Assembly: GCA_001023535.1 (NCBI GenBank)
Contig: CP011020.1
Coordinates: 1,333,001-1,397,000, forward strand
Origin: Pseudomonas chlororaphis
GTDB lineage: Bacteria; Pseudomonadota; Gammaproteobacteria; Pseudomonadales; Pseudomonadaceae
Direction: 5' to 3'
DNA: 64,000 nt
Below are positions 28,319 to 36,534 of the stretch, in pieces. How positions within the stretch are numbered: the first letter of the stretch is position 1; every line of letters starts with the position of its first letter. The position numbers were made by a program, and so were the translations under genes. A model generated the notes under the pieces. It saw only the letters and a program-made list of their open reading frames with translations, was not told the origin of the DNA and ran no database searches.

Positions 28319-28768
28319 ATGATGTCGCTGAAGAAAATCGCCGTTACCGCCGCCCTGTTGCTCAGCACCCTGCCGGCCATCAGCCAGGCCCGTGATACCG
28401 CGTTGTTCCTGCCGTTCGACAAGGTTGTCGCCGAAGCCATCCGCACCGGCAAGATCGACGGCAGCGTGAAGTTCTACCTGGCGGGTAACAAGCCGGCCGG
28501 CAACGTCACCGTGATCAGCCCCGGTGCCGTGACCAACAAGAAGACCAACGCCTTCAACAAGTCCGACGAAGTGGCGTGCGAATGGGTCCTGCAATCGGCC
28601 CTGATCAGCCTGCACCAGGCGGCCAAGAACGCTGGCGCCAACGCCGTGACCAACATCGTCAGCTTCTACAAGAGCAACGAACGCAAGGACCCGACCACCT
28701 ACGAATGCCACGCCGGCGCAATCATGGCCGGGGTCGCGCTGAAAGGAGACCTGGCAAAAGTCCAGTAA
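28319..28768 (+). CDS. Small secreted protein closing the APE cluster
   Basis: This 149-residue protein has a clear signal peptide ('AALLLSTLPAISQARD') and a compact domain with 'AAKNAGANAVTNIVSFYKS' and two Cys (in 'EVACEW' and 'TYECHAG') that could form a disulfide. Proteins of this type, sometimes mislabelled as excinuclease subunit, end many APE clusters; function is unknown. The start is ATG 28319 or the adjacent ATG 28322. AAGGAG upstream gives better spacing to the second. No clear terminator with a T run follows, only the hairpin repeat at 28778. Confidence 0.8.
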   Translation: MMSLKKIAVTAALLLSTLPAISQARDTALFLPFDKVVAEAIRTGKIDGSVKFYLAGNKPAGNVTVISPGAVTNKKTNAFNKSDEVACEWVLQSALISLHQAAKNAGANAVTNIVSFYKSNERKDPTTYECHAGAIMAGVALKGDLAKVQ

Positions 28769-28777
28769 GCCCTGCGT

Positions 28778-28810
28778 TGATCACTCCCACGCTCCGCGTG
28801 GGAATGATCA
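28778..28810. repeat. Short Pseudomonas palindromic repeat (TCCCACGC...GCGTGGGA)
   Basis: Fifteen-base arms with one mismatch around a 3-base loop contain CTCCCACGCTCCGCGTGGGA. I know this motif as a widely repeated intergenic palindrome of fluorescent pseudomonads. It may act as the transcript end of the APE operon. Confidence 0.75.
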
Positions 28811-28834
28811 GCCCTTGCTAGCTTGCCTGGCGCC

Positions 28835-28866
28835 GCGCCGGGCGGTATCTATCTACCGCCCGGCGC
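28835..28866. terminator. Perfect 13-bp-arm stem-loop between APE cluster and toxin-like gene
   Basis: GCGCCGGGCGGTA and its exact complement surround the 6-base loop TCTATC. There is no T tract on either side, so intrinsic termination is uncertain. The hairpin sits 53 bp before the next start codon and would be in that gene's leader if transcription passes through. Confidence 0.45.
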
Positions 28867-28918
28867 TCTCCGCGCTTCAATAGGTTGTTCTTCCGAACAC
28901 TTTCCCAGGAAGAACAAC

Positions 28919-31900
28919 ATGCTGGACACCACCCCCTCGCGGGCCGATAGCCCGACAGACCCGAGCGCCCCGCTGATAAACCTGCTGGAGGCCTCGCAGC
29001 AGCGGATGATTCGCCTGAACGGCGCCATGCCACGTTCCTCGACAGTGCTGGCCCGGCACCTGAATGACGGGCTGCGCCGCGTCCTCCCCGACCTGTCCGA
29101 CCACCTCACCGCCCAGGACCTGTTCGTCTGCCGGCAGCAGGACGGGATCAAGACCACGGTCCGCCTCGATACGCTGTTCGAGCGGGCGATCGCCGGGCGC
29201 TTGGATACGCGCGCATTCTTCGACGAAGCCAGCGACATCGAACTCGTCATCGATCAGCATCACACCCGGCCCACCTCCCAAGCCCTGGCCAACCTCAAGC
29301 ACCTGATCAGCCTACCCCCGGCGTCGTGCATTCAACTGCTGACCCAGGCCTTGGACGACTTCTGGGCCAGCTCCGCCGATTTCAGCCAGGGCCTGAGCAT
29401 CAGCCAATGGCTGGCCACCGAGCTGGCCCTGCAACTCAGGGCCCAGGCAGACCTGCACCAGCTGGACGCAACACTGCGCCCCTCGATGCACAAGGCGTTG
29501 ACGGAGCGCACGCTGCCGGCACCGGACGCAGCGTCGCGGGCACGGATGCCGGAACACCAACGTCCCGGCGTCCACAGTCTGAGCGTGATCCCGTCCGGGT
29601 GGGCGGTCAGCGTGCCGGTGCCCATGGCCGTGGTGCTGACCCAACATGCAGACCCCAACGAGTCGGGCGGCGCGCTGCTGTACCGTCCCGGCGAGCCGCT
29701 GCACATCCACGACGACCTGGCGGCGCTCAAGGCCAGCCTGAAGGAAGACGGCAACCCCGGAGACGAGATCGAAATGGCCCCCATCACCGAAAATTTCCTG
29801 GCCCGCCTGGTCAGCGAACTGCGGACGGAGCAAAAGAGCGCCGTCGCCAGCGTGTTCCTCGGCGGCCCGGAACAAACACAGGAGATCGGCACCTGGTTGG
29901 GCAGGCTGGACGCCGCCGCGCAACTGGGCAATCGGCTGGACCTGGCCGCGGCCATGGACGAACGCGAATTGCGGCTGGGGCTGAACAAGCTCGACGACTG
30001 GTTGCACGGCAACCCTCACGTCACCGGCGGCGATCGCCTGGCGTGGTGGGAAGCGACCCAAGCCGTGCAAACCACCCTGGCGGACAAACCGCCCGCGCCA
30101 GACCCGGTGGCACTGGCCACTCCGGATGCCCTTCGCGCCCGCACCCGCGCCCTGCTGGCCGGTTTCATTCGCGAGAAATACTCGCCGGTCGACCCCGACG
30201 ACGTGTCGCTGAGCATCCGCAAAGAGGTGATCGACCCCCACGCCCCGACCGGCGGCTCACCGTTTGGGTCCGGAGTATCCCAAGGCAGTGTCAGGGGCGT
30301 CGTCGATGATCGTCGCTCCTTGACGCAATGGGCAATGTCCAACCTGACGCTGGAAGAACGCAATGCGCCTCACACCACCGTGGATGGGCCGCTGAGCTTC
30401 GCGCAGATTGTCGAGGTCATCGAAAGGGCCAATGTGGGCGCCCGCCTGCCGACCGAAGTGCAAGTGGCCGCCTGGCAGAGCCAAGCGCCCTGGATGGCCC
30501 TGAAAGCGCAGCAGATGCGCGCACAGGTGTGGGCGGCACACATTTCCGGCGACCTGCGGCATGACCGCGACAATACCGGGCTCAAATTGGTGCTGGCGGC
30601 GCTGGACAGCCCCACGGCGAAAGGCCGTGGCAAGGTCGGCGGGCATGAGGCGGTGGTTCGTCAACTGCAGTGGGGCGACAGCGTCTTGAAAGACGTGCTG
30701 GCGTTCGGGGTCAAGTCACTCGCCAGTCGCCCTTCGCTGACGCTCTACACACCGGGCGCTCCCGACGGCAAGGTGTTCAGGGACGTCGACGCGGCGAGCA
30801 GCCGGACGCTGGAAGCGAGCGTGGTGCAGACCCTCACCGCCACACCGCAGATGACCCGCTGGCTGATTGCGCAGTTGCCGTTACTGGAACAGGCCGAGCA
30901 GCTTGCCAGCCTGGTGCCGCTGTCGGAAAACCTGACGTTCGAGCAAAAAATCAAGACCGTCACGCGCTCTGTCTTCGCCTGGACGAAGGACCGGGCACAG
31001 AATGACTTCGCGAAGAAAATCGCCGCCCCCACGGTGGAGGCCGACCTGTTCAAGGTGCTGCACGAAACGCAGATCACCCACGCGATCAAGACCACGCAGA
31101 TGCTGACGGTGAGCAATGCCGAGCGCGACAGCGCGTTTGCACAGCAAGGGCGTCGGAACGCCGTCATGCTGCTGACCGGCGCCATGTCGATGTTCCCGGT
31201 GGGACGGCTCGGCGGTCTGTTGGGTCGCGCGATCCTGCCAACCATGGTGGGCGGTGCCGCGGTGTCGGCCATCGATGACGAAGGCGGTAGCGTTCACCAA
31301 TGGACCACTGACTTTATCGCGGGGCTGGGCGAGGTCATCGCCGAAGCCGGCCAGGACCTGATCATGGCCCGCGCCGGGCGCCGTCGGCAGGCACGCCCGA
31401 CGCTGTCGTCCCTGCCGCGGCTACCGGATCCGGAGCTGGAACCCTTCCGCCTCAACGGCTTCGACGGGCACGGGTTGATTGCCGAGGGGCGCCACCGGTA
31501 CAGGGGCGCTGATGGCCAGGGCTACCTGATGCTGGGGGATGGCTATTACAAAACGGCGGTCCAGGCCGGCGAACGGATCATCTATGCGCCGGACAACCGC
31601 TCGAATCAGCGAACGGTCGTTTGGGAAAATGACCGCTGGCGCGTGGTGGAGCGCGATCGGCTCAGGGGCGGCGGCCCGTTCCTGAGCCTGTTCGGGCGTC
31701 CGCCGGAAACACCGCAGCAGCGTACATGCGCCGCCTTGGTGGAGGCCGTACTGGTGATGAATCGCTACCCCACCCGTGAAGCCGTCAGCACCGCAAAGGC
31801 CATTTTCGACTCGATGCCCGAAGCGCTGGCCGAACGCATACTCCGCGAGAGCATGGCGGACGTCGGTGTCGCCGACATCAACGCTTACCGTACCCAGATA

Positions 31901-32917
31901 ACCGACTGGACCCGCAGCCAGGGTGATCTGGCCAAACGCAGGGCCAGCCTGCGGGACCTGCTGGACAAGATGAACACCTGGAGCATCGTCGTGCTCAGTT
32001 GCGAGAGCATCGAGACCAACGTCTCCAGCGTTACCCTGAGCGAAGCCCAGAAAATAAAAATCTACGACACGATAATGACGCACAAGAATATCTTCTTCAC
32101 CGAAGACCGGATCCAGGTCCATACAACGGTCATCACCGACAACATCACCGGCGCCATCTTCATGACGTTCACCTCCAAAGGCGGAAAGAAGAAAGCGGCC
32201 ATGGACAAGATCGCGAACGACACCCGGGAGATGCTGAATGCCGTGGAAGCCAGGCTGGAGGCCCACGTGCAGGCGCGATTGCCCGGCAATAATCCAGAAG
32301 CACAGTCGGCCCGGGACAGCTACACGAACTCGGCGCAATACTACAACGAGCTGATCACCGCCCTGCGCGAAGAAAAGCAGCGTAGGCACAAGCCCGGGCT
32401 GCTGACCGAGATCCGCAACAATCGAGTGCCCTACATCATCGCCAACAAAGGCCAGGCACAACGCGACGTCACACTGCTCACCGGGGAAGACATCACCAAC
32501 TTCAGCCGAACACTGGCCAACTACGAACCCTTCGACATCGAACTCGTGACCCAGGCCCGAAGCCACAAAGTGGAAGGCACAACGTCCGCCGAGCCCTCCA
32601 CGGCCTTGCCCGCCCCGTCGCCGGCACCGGACAAGTTCACCGTCACCAACAGCCCATTGGCTGAAGCCCAGATGGCGTACGCCACCTTCTCGCAGGCCGC
32701 TCAAACCAGGGTGAACGTCATCACGGAAGATATTCGTGCGGGACGGATCACTACCAAGAAGATCAACCGCTACTACTGGTACACCATGGCCCAACTGACC
32801 CCGGGCGGCGGCAAGGGCGCCTGGCGCGCCGCGTTTGAACGCAAGGGCGATACCTGGACACTCCAGGGGTTCTACGACTACCACGTCAACGGACCTGCGA
32901 CGGTCTGGGAAGGTTGA
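28919..32917 (+). CDS. Large toxin-like protein (DUF6543/dermonecrotic-toxin-like family)
   Basis: This protein of 1332 residues has no signal peptide. The N-terminal pattern 'INLLEASQQRMIRLNG' and overall size resemble the very large Pseudomonas proteins annotated as dermonecrotic-toxin-domain proteins. The body is mostly helical. One hydrophobic hairpin-like stretch at about 748-790 ('GRLGGLLGRAILPTMVGGAA') could insert in a membrane. A Pro/Ala-rich linker near 1225-1238 leads to a C-terminal domain of about 95 residues. ATG 28919 has AGGAAG upstream; an earlier in-frame start would cross the 28835 hairpin. No immunity gene is seen in the 194 bp that follow. I recognise no catalytic motif, so function is open. 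Confidence 0.7.
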   Translation: MLDTTPSRADSPTDPSAPLINLLEASQQRMIRLNGAMPRSSTVLARHLNDGLRRVLPDLSDHLTAQDLFVCRQQDGIKTTVRLDTLFERAIAGRLDTRAFFDEASDIELVIDQHHTRPTSQALANLKHLISLPPASCIQLLTQALDDFWASSADFSQGLSISQWLATELALQLRAQADLHQLDATLRPSMHKALTERTLPAPDAASRARMPEHQRPGVHSLSVIPSGWAVSVPVPMAVVLTQHADPNESGGALLYRPGEPLHIHDDLAALKASLKEDGNPGDEIEMAPITENFLARLVSELRTEQKSAVASVFLGGPEQTQEIGTWLGRLDAAAQLGNRLDLAAAMDERELRLGLNKLDDWLHGNPHVTGGDRLAWWEATQAVQTTLADKPPAPDPVALATPDALRARTRALLAGFIREKYSPVDPDDVSLSIRKEVIDPHAPTGGSPFGSGVSQGSVRGVVDDRRSLTQWAMSNLTLEERNAPHTTVDGPLSFAQIVEVIERANVGARLPTEVQVAAWQSQAPWMALKAQQMRAQVWAAHISGDLRHDRDNTGLKLVLAALDSPTAKGRGKVGGHEAVVRQLQWGDSVLKDVLAFGVKSLASRPSLTLYTPGAPDGKVFRDVDAASSRTLEASVVQTLTATPQMTRWLIAQLPLLEQAEQLASLVPLSENLTFEQKIKTVTRSVFAWTKDRAQNDFAKKIAAPTVEADLFKVLHETQITHAIKTTQMLTVSNAERDSAFAQQGRRNAVMLLTGAMSMFPVGRLGGLLGRAILPTMVGGAAVSAIDDEGGSVHQWTTDFIAGLGEVIAEAGQDLIMARAGRRRQARPTLSSLPRLPDPELEPFRLNGFDGHGLIAEGRHRYRGADGQGYLMLGDGYYKTAVQAGERIIYAPDNRSNQRTVVWENDRWRVVERDRLRGGGPFLSLFGRPPETPQQRTCAALVEAVLVMNRYPTREAVSTAKAIFDSMPEALAERILRESMADVGVADINAYRTQITDWTRSQGDLAKRRASLRDLLDKMNTWSIVVLSCESIETNVSSVTLSEAQKIKIYDTIMTHKNIFFTEDRIQVHTTVITDNITGAIFMTFTSKGGKKKAAMDKIANDTREMLNAVEARLEAHVQARLPGNNPEAQSARDSYTNSAQYYNELITALREEKQRRHKPGLLTEIRNNRVPYIIANKGQAQRDVTLLTGEDITNFSRTLANYEPFDIELVTQARSHKVEGTTSAEPSTALPAPSPAPDKFTVTNSPLAEAQMAYATFSQAAQTRVNVITEDIRAGRITTKKINRYYWYTMAQLTPGGGKGAWRAAFERKGDTWTLQGFYDYHVNGPATVWEG

Positions 32918-33111
32918 CCCCTGCAAGCGTGCCCCCGCAAAAAAGTCCTTTTGGTCAGGGCTTTCGTCGCGGGGGCCTCGCTTCAAACAGCATCGCCTGC
33001 AGAGGAGGACTCAAATACAGAATATGGAGTGGGTATTTTCAGAAACTTCCTACAGGACGATTTTGACCCTCCGAGCTAGGGTCATTTCTTCAACCCTATC
33101 GGGACAAGCCG

Positions 33112-33816
33112 ATGAACGAACTCACCTCCAAAGCCGTCATTGTCTTCAGCGGCGGCCAAGATTCGACCACCTGTCTCATTCATGCGTTACCGCGATACGA
33201 ACAAATCCATTGCATAACGTTTGATTACGGCCAGCGCCATCGCGCTGAGATCGAAGTGGCTCGCCAGCTTTGCAAGAAACTACGCGTCACCGCACACAAA
33301 ATCTTGGATACCTCGTTGCTCAACGACCTGGCCATCAGCAGCCTGACCCGCGACCACATCCCCATCCCGCCAGCAAACAGTGCCCCTCACGGCCTACCCA
33401 CCACCTTCGTTCCCGGCCGAAACATTCTGTTTTTGACACTGGCGTCCATCTACGCTTATCAGGTAGGCGCCCAGGCCGTCATCACAGGTGTCTGCGAAAC
33501 GGATTTCTCCGGCTACCCAGACTGCCGTGACGGGTTCATCAAGGCTATGAACAGGGCCGTTGAGCTGGGCATGGACTATAAACTGCGCATCGAAACACCC
33601 CTGATGTGGCTGACCAAGGCAGAAACCTGGGCGCTGGCCGATTATCACAACCAGCTGGAACTGGTCCATCAAGAAACACTGACCTGCTACAACGGGATCA
33701 AGGGACACGGATGCGGCAGTTGCGACGCCTGTAGCCTTCGCGCGAACGGCCGGGAGCAGTTCTTGAAGAACGGAGAAAAGGTGATGGACAGTTTGAAAAG
33801 CAAGCTAGCGTTGTAG
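33112..33816 (+). CDS. queC: 7-cyano-7-deazaguanine (preQ0) synthase QueC, enterobacterial type
   Basis: This 234-residue enzyme turns 7-carboxy-7-deazaguanine into preQ0 with ATP and ammonia, a step toward queuosine in tRNA. It has the PP-loop 'SGGQDST' (13-19) and four zinc cysteines at 192, 201, 204 and 207 ('CGSCDAC'). Long runs such as '[11 protein letters not shown]' and '[17 protein letters not shown]' match E. coli QueC as I recall it. The usual Pseudomonas QueC I remember has SGGLDS and sits beside tol-pal, so this is probably a second, acquired copy. It stands alone on +, in AT-richer DNA, and converges on a VUT-family transporter gene of the same pathway. Confidence 0.92.
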   Translation: MNELTSKAVIVFSGGQDSTTCLIHALPRYEQIHCITFDYGQRHRAEIEVARQLCKKLRVTAHKILDTSLLNDLAISSLTRDHIPIPPANSAPHGLPTTFVPGRNILFLTLASIYAYQVGAQAVITGVCETDFSGYPDCRDGFIKAMNRAVELGMDYKLRIETPLMWLTKAETWALADYHNQLELVHQETLTCYNGIKGHGCGSCDACSLRANGREQFLKNGEKVMDSLKSKLAL

Positions 33817-33833
33817 TGAGTGCCGAGTACGTA

Positions 33834-33858
33834 GGGGATTGGGCTAACGCCCATCCCC
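33834..33858. terminator. Stem-loop between convergent queC and transporter genes
   Basis: GGGGATTGGGC and GCCCATCCCC pair around TAAC with one bulge. The position between two converging stop codons fits a shared terminator, but there is no strong T run on either side. Confidence 0.4.
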
Positions 33859-33864
33859 TCGACG

Positions 33865-34743
33865 TCATGCCGCTTGAGTTCCAACCGCATAATGCCTGAA
33901 TAATTTCCTGGCCCCATAGGCGGGCAACACATTAAAAAAGGCGAAAGCCACTTTTATAACTATCTGAACGTAAACGATGGCCAAAATATCTTCGTTCTTC
34001 ATCGTGCCGTAGAATGCAATGAAGCAGAATATAAAGCTGTCTATGATCGCCGCAAAAAAAGTGCTGAAAAACACCCTAAAAAAAAGAAATCTTGATCGAG
34101 TCAGATTTTTGATTTTGCTTAGCAGATAGGAGTTGGCATATTCAGAAAAAAGAAACGAGACAGAAGATGCGATCAGCGCAGACGACACATGCGTAATCAC
34201 CTCACCATAGGCTCCTTCTAACTTCCAGTCGGGCAATCCAGGTAGCCAACCGGTGATACTCAACAAAACCAGGATAAATGCATTATTGATAAAGGCAAAA
34301 AAAATTGCCTTACGCGCCAACCTGAGCCCAAATGACTCATTCAATACATCGACCACCAAAAAAGTCAGCGGGTAAAGAAATACTCCAGGTGTCACCACCA
34401 CATCAAAACGCTCTATATAAACAAGCTTTGCTGCTGACACATTGGTAAAGACATAGAGCGCAAACAGCATCAGGTTCAGGGCGACGTAGGCTAACCAAGA
34501 CCGCTCATGGCGATCCTTAATCTCATAAGCGGTTACAGCAGCCCCTCCAGAATAAAACTTTCTGTAGATGTCTTTTATCTCAGACTTGCTCAATTCATCA
34601 ATCAAGTGGCTTCCCAAGAGCTCGTCGAGTTTTACCTTCACTACCCTCCCGGTAGTAATCACCATGATGACCGCCAAACCTTTACTGCTTTCATACCCTA
34701 AAAGCTTATACTTGGCACTTCCAGCATCCCCACCACTAACCAT
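33865..34743 (-). CDS. VUT/YhhQ-family queuosine-precursor transporter with N-terminal extension
   Basis: This 292-residue protein has residues from about 75 on forming a six-helix VUT-family transporter with the core 'FLYPLTFLVVDVLNESFG' and 'ITHVSSALIASSVSFLFSEY'. Family members such as YhhQ take up preQ0/preQ1. Unusually, some 70 soluble residues precede the first helix ('KYKLLGYESSKGLAVIMVIT', then a charged stretch); YhhQ has no such domain. The start is ATG 34743, preceded by GAGGAG at good spacing; earlier ATGs at 34776 and 34785 lie inside the upstream gene. It overlaps that regulator gene by 8 bp, so the two are co-translated. Confidence 0.85.
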   Translation of the reverse strand: MVSGGDAGSAKYKLLGYESSKGLAVIMVITTGRVVKVKLDELLGSHLIDELSKSEIKDIYRKFYSGGAAVTAYEIKDRHERSWLAYVALNLMLFALYVFTNVSAAKLVYIERFDVVVTPGVFLYPLTFLVVDVLNESFGLRLARKAIFFAFINNAFILVLLSITGWLPGLPDWKLEGAYGEVITHVSSALIASSVSFLFSEYANSYLLSKIKNLTRSRFLFFRVFFSTFFAAIIDSFIFCFIAFYGTMKNEDILAIVYVQIVIKVAFAFFNVLPAYGARKLFRHYAVGTQAA

Positions 34744-35332
34744 TGAATCTCTCCTCAATAACGGCTCCAATGACATAAAATCCATCTAACTCAAAACTCG
34801 GCTCGCTTACGATATTCAACTTTTTAGTCAGTTTATGGCAGACCAACTTTTCGCCCGCGCCATGAACACCCCCCTTGCTTATGATCAGCAGGTTCCCTGC
34901 CTCGTTTTTTCCGGCAATATCTGATTCCAAAAGGACGGCTATCAAATTGCGGGCTGAGCCAAAGTAATACGTTAAAGGGTGCGAAACAGCCAGCTCACCA
35001 ATTCTTTTGTCAAGGTTCTGCAACAGCAAGCTCTCCCGGATCACTGGCACTGCTGCTGGATTCATGTTCCCGTGCAGAGAAATAGTGCTTTCAATAACCT
35101 CTCTAGCCTCGAAGTCAACAGTTTCTATTTCGTGATAAGAAACTCCAAAAAAATCAGATATTTTGCGAACAGTAGACTGTTGCACATTAACCACACGCCC
35201 TTCGAGAATGTTATAGATAGTCGTCCTAGTCAGACCGCTTGCATTGCACAGTGAGAGCTGCGTTTCGCCACGACTCTTTATAAGATATCTAATATTACTT
35301 TTTAACTTCTCTGTCCTGTCTTTTCTGTACAT
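34736..35332 (-). CDS. XRE-type transcriptional regulator with C-terminal sensor-like domain
   Basis: This 198-residue protein has an HTH_3 domain at about residues 8-65 ('LSLCNASGLTRTTIYNILEG' includes the recognition helix). A linker and a C-terminal domain of about 110 residues follow, ending 'FELDGFYVIGAVIEERF'. The layout recalls phage-type repressors with a LexA-like tail, but I see no Ser-Lys protease pair. Gene order and the 8-bp overlap with the transporter suggest it controls that operon, perhaps in response to a deazaguanine. Base composition is AT-rich, unlike the flanking backbone. Confidence 0.75.
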   Translation of the reverse strand: MYRKDRTEKLKSNIRYLIKSRGETQLSLCNASGLTRTTIYNILEGRVVNVQQSTVRKISDFFGVSYHEIETVDFEAREVIESTISLHGNMNPAAVPVIRESLLLQNLDKRIGELAVSHPLTYYFGSARNLIAVLLESDIAGKNEAGNLLIISKGGVHGAGEKLVCHKLTKKLNIVSEPSFELDGFYVIGAVIEERFNG

Positions 35333-35766
35333 ATAAACTTCACCATTTCCCTATAGCCGCAGAAATCTTCACTGGACTGGCTACGAGGCGATTTTCCAGG
35401 ATCGGCATACTACACATCCAGCCCAAGAGAAAAAACCAGAATGTGAAATCCATCCCTCCACGCCACCCCACTTGTTTACTCCAATTAAACAATCAACAGA
35501 GCTTTCTTACACTGATTACGGAATGCACTTTCAGACATAAGGATGCAACGCCGCGATTAATCGCCACCCCAGCTCGACCGCCTAAATCAACACAGCTTCT
35601 AAGACCCACCAAAGAATCATTTTTTTACACTGATGTTAATTTTTTTGATTAATTACTTAAAATTTTCTGGTAATAAAATTCACACCGTCGGTTCATGCAT
35701 GGATGCCAAAGATCTCGATTGAGTAGTGAGACTGACGTCTTCTTAACCTTGCAAGGAGCTGCTGTG
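35333..35766. other. AT-rich intergenic region
   Basis: About 430 bp with no convincing gene. A 69-codon frame at 35443 has neither family features nor a ribosome site. Notable are runs of A/T near 35630-35680 and the direct repeat TTACACTGAT at about 35510 and 35626. It must hold the promoters of the minus-strand regulator and of the plus-strand small gene at 35767, but no clear -35/-10 pair could be fixed. Confidence 0.6.
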
Positions 35767-36144
35767 ATGAGAAAGGTCACCGCGACGGACCCCGAATCCC
35801 CGGAATCCATCAACACCATCAATATTTCCTCCACCCACAAAGGCCATGACACCCTCGCCAACGCACGCCTACATGATCAAGAGCGCCCCGATCCGGTGAA
35901 CAACGTGTTCACCGTGATTGCGAACGTCGACACTGAATCCCTGCTCTGCCACGCCAGTGAAAATCTCGCCTCATTGAGCGTCATGGCCAGCGATCTTGCA
36001 GACCAATTGAACGGCCCCCGCCGTAACGTCGCCTTGGCTATGCAGCAACTCACCGTCCTGTGCGAGTTATTGGTGAATCGAGCACTCGATGATTTGGATC
36101 CTCCCCAGGAATTATCAGAAGCTTCTTTAGCCGGCCAACGCTAA
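35767..36144 (+). CDS. DUF6124-type small Pseudomonas protein
   Basis: This 125-residue protein has a polar N-terminus and a helical domain with 'LLCHASENLASLSVMASDLA' and 'RRNVALAMQQLTVLCELLVN'. The arrangement fits the Pseudomonas-restricted small proteins listed as DUF6124, whose function is unknown; no signal peptide or membrane segment. ATG 35767 has AAGGAG eight bases upstream; the frame is open earlier but without a ribosome site. A second small gene follows after 37 bp on the same strand. Confidence 0.75.
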   Translation: MRKVTATDPESPESINTINISSTHKGHDTLANARLHDQERPDPVNNVFTVIANVDTESLLCHASENLASLSVMASDLADQLNGPRRNVALAMQQLTVLCELLVNRALDDLDPPQELSEASLAGQR

Positions 36145-36181
36145 GCCGTGCCATTTATCCAGGCCATGGAGGTTTGTTGTT

Positions 36182-36436
36182 ATGGACAGGTACATCCCCA
36201 TCACCGGCATCGATTGCACGTCCGCTTCGCTACTGATCGACACGCAGGCACCGCTGGACGTGTTGCATGAAACAGCGGCCGACCGGGTACGTGTGGCGAC
36301 TCAGCTACTTGAAAGTCTGGCGTTTGAAGAGGGCCCCTACAGCGAATTGGCGCGCGTGCTGGTCGTTTCGCTACGCGAAGGCTGTGATTTACTGGACGTT
36401 GTTGGGCGACGATTGCAGACGCAGATGATGGAATAA
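36182..36436 (+). CDS. Small DUF3077-like hypothetical protein
   Basis: This 84-residue, mostly helical protein has 'PLDVLHETAADRVRVATQLL', a pattern that resembles the helical part of the preceding gene's product ('LLCHASENLASLS...'). The two may therefore be distant paralogs that pair. GGAGG lies ten bases before ATG 36182. No catalytic residues or signals are visible. The mini-IS element begins 18 bp after the stop. Confidence 0.65.
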   Translation: MDRYIPITGIDCTSASLLIDTQAPLDVLHETAADRVRVATQLLESLAFEEGPYSELARVLVVSLREGCDLLDVVGRRLQTQMME

Positions 36437-36454
36437 AAAAGAAAGCGCGCCTTT

Positions 36455-36470
36455 GCAGACTGTGTGAAAA
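36455..36470 (+). repeat. Left terminal inverted repeat of the mini-IS
   Basis: CAGACTGTGTGAAAAC, exactly complementary to 36828-36843. Confidence 0.85.
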
Positions 36471-36494
36471 CCTAGCAATCTGCCCGGTGCTCAA

Positions 36495-36530
36495 AAAAAT
36501 GCTCCGTATCGAAAGATACGGAGCATTTTT
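36495..36530 (+). terminator. Perfect hairpin inside the mini-IS
   Basis: AAAAATGCTCCGTATC and its exact complement surround GAAA. The 3' arm ends in TTTTT, giving a textbook intrinsic terminator just ahead of the transposase start at 36535. In insertion sequences such a stem blocks outside transcription from driving the transposase; here it also ends transcripts of the small genes at 35.8-36.4 kb. Confidence 0.75.
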
Positions 36531-36534
36531 CGTT

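Noticed and set aside
33063..33100. TTGACC as the -35 box of a queC promoter
   Set aside because: No acceptable -10 box lies 16 to 18 bases downstream.
33112..35332. queC as part of a known anti-phage system (Qat, type IV CBASS, dpd DNA modification)
   Set aside because: No nucleotide cyclase, TGT-like, TatD-like, ATPase or DNA-modification genes are adjacent; only a transporter and a regulator are present.
35443..35652. 69-codon plus-strand frame in the AT-rich region
   Set aside because: There is no ribosome site and no coherent composition; it is likely chance in low-GC DNA.
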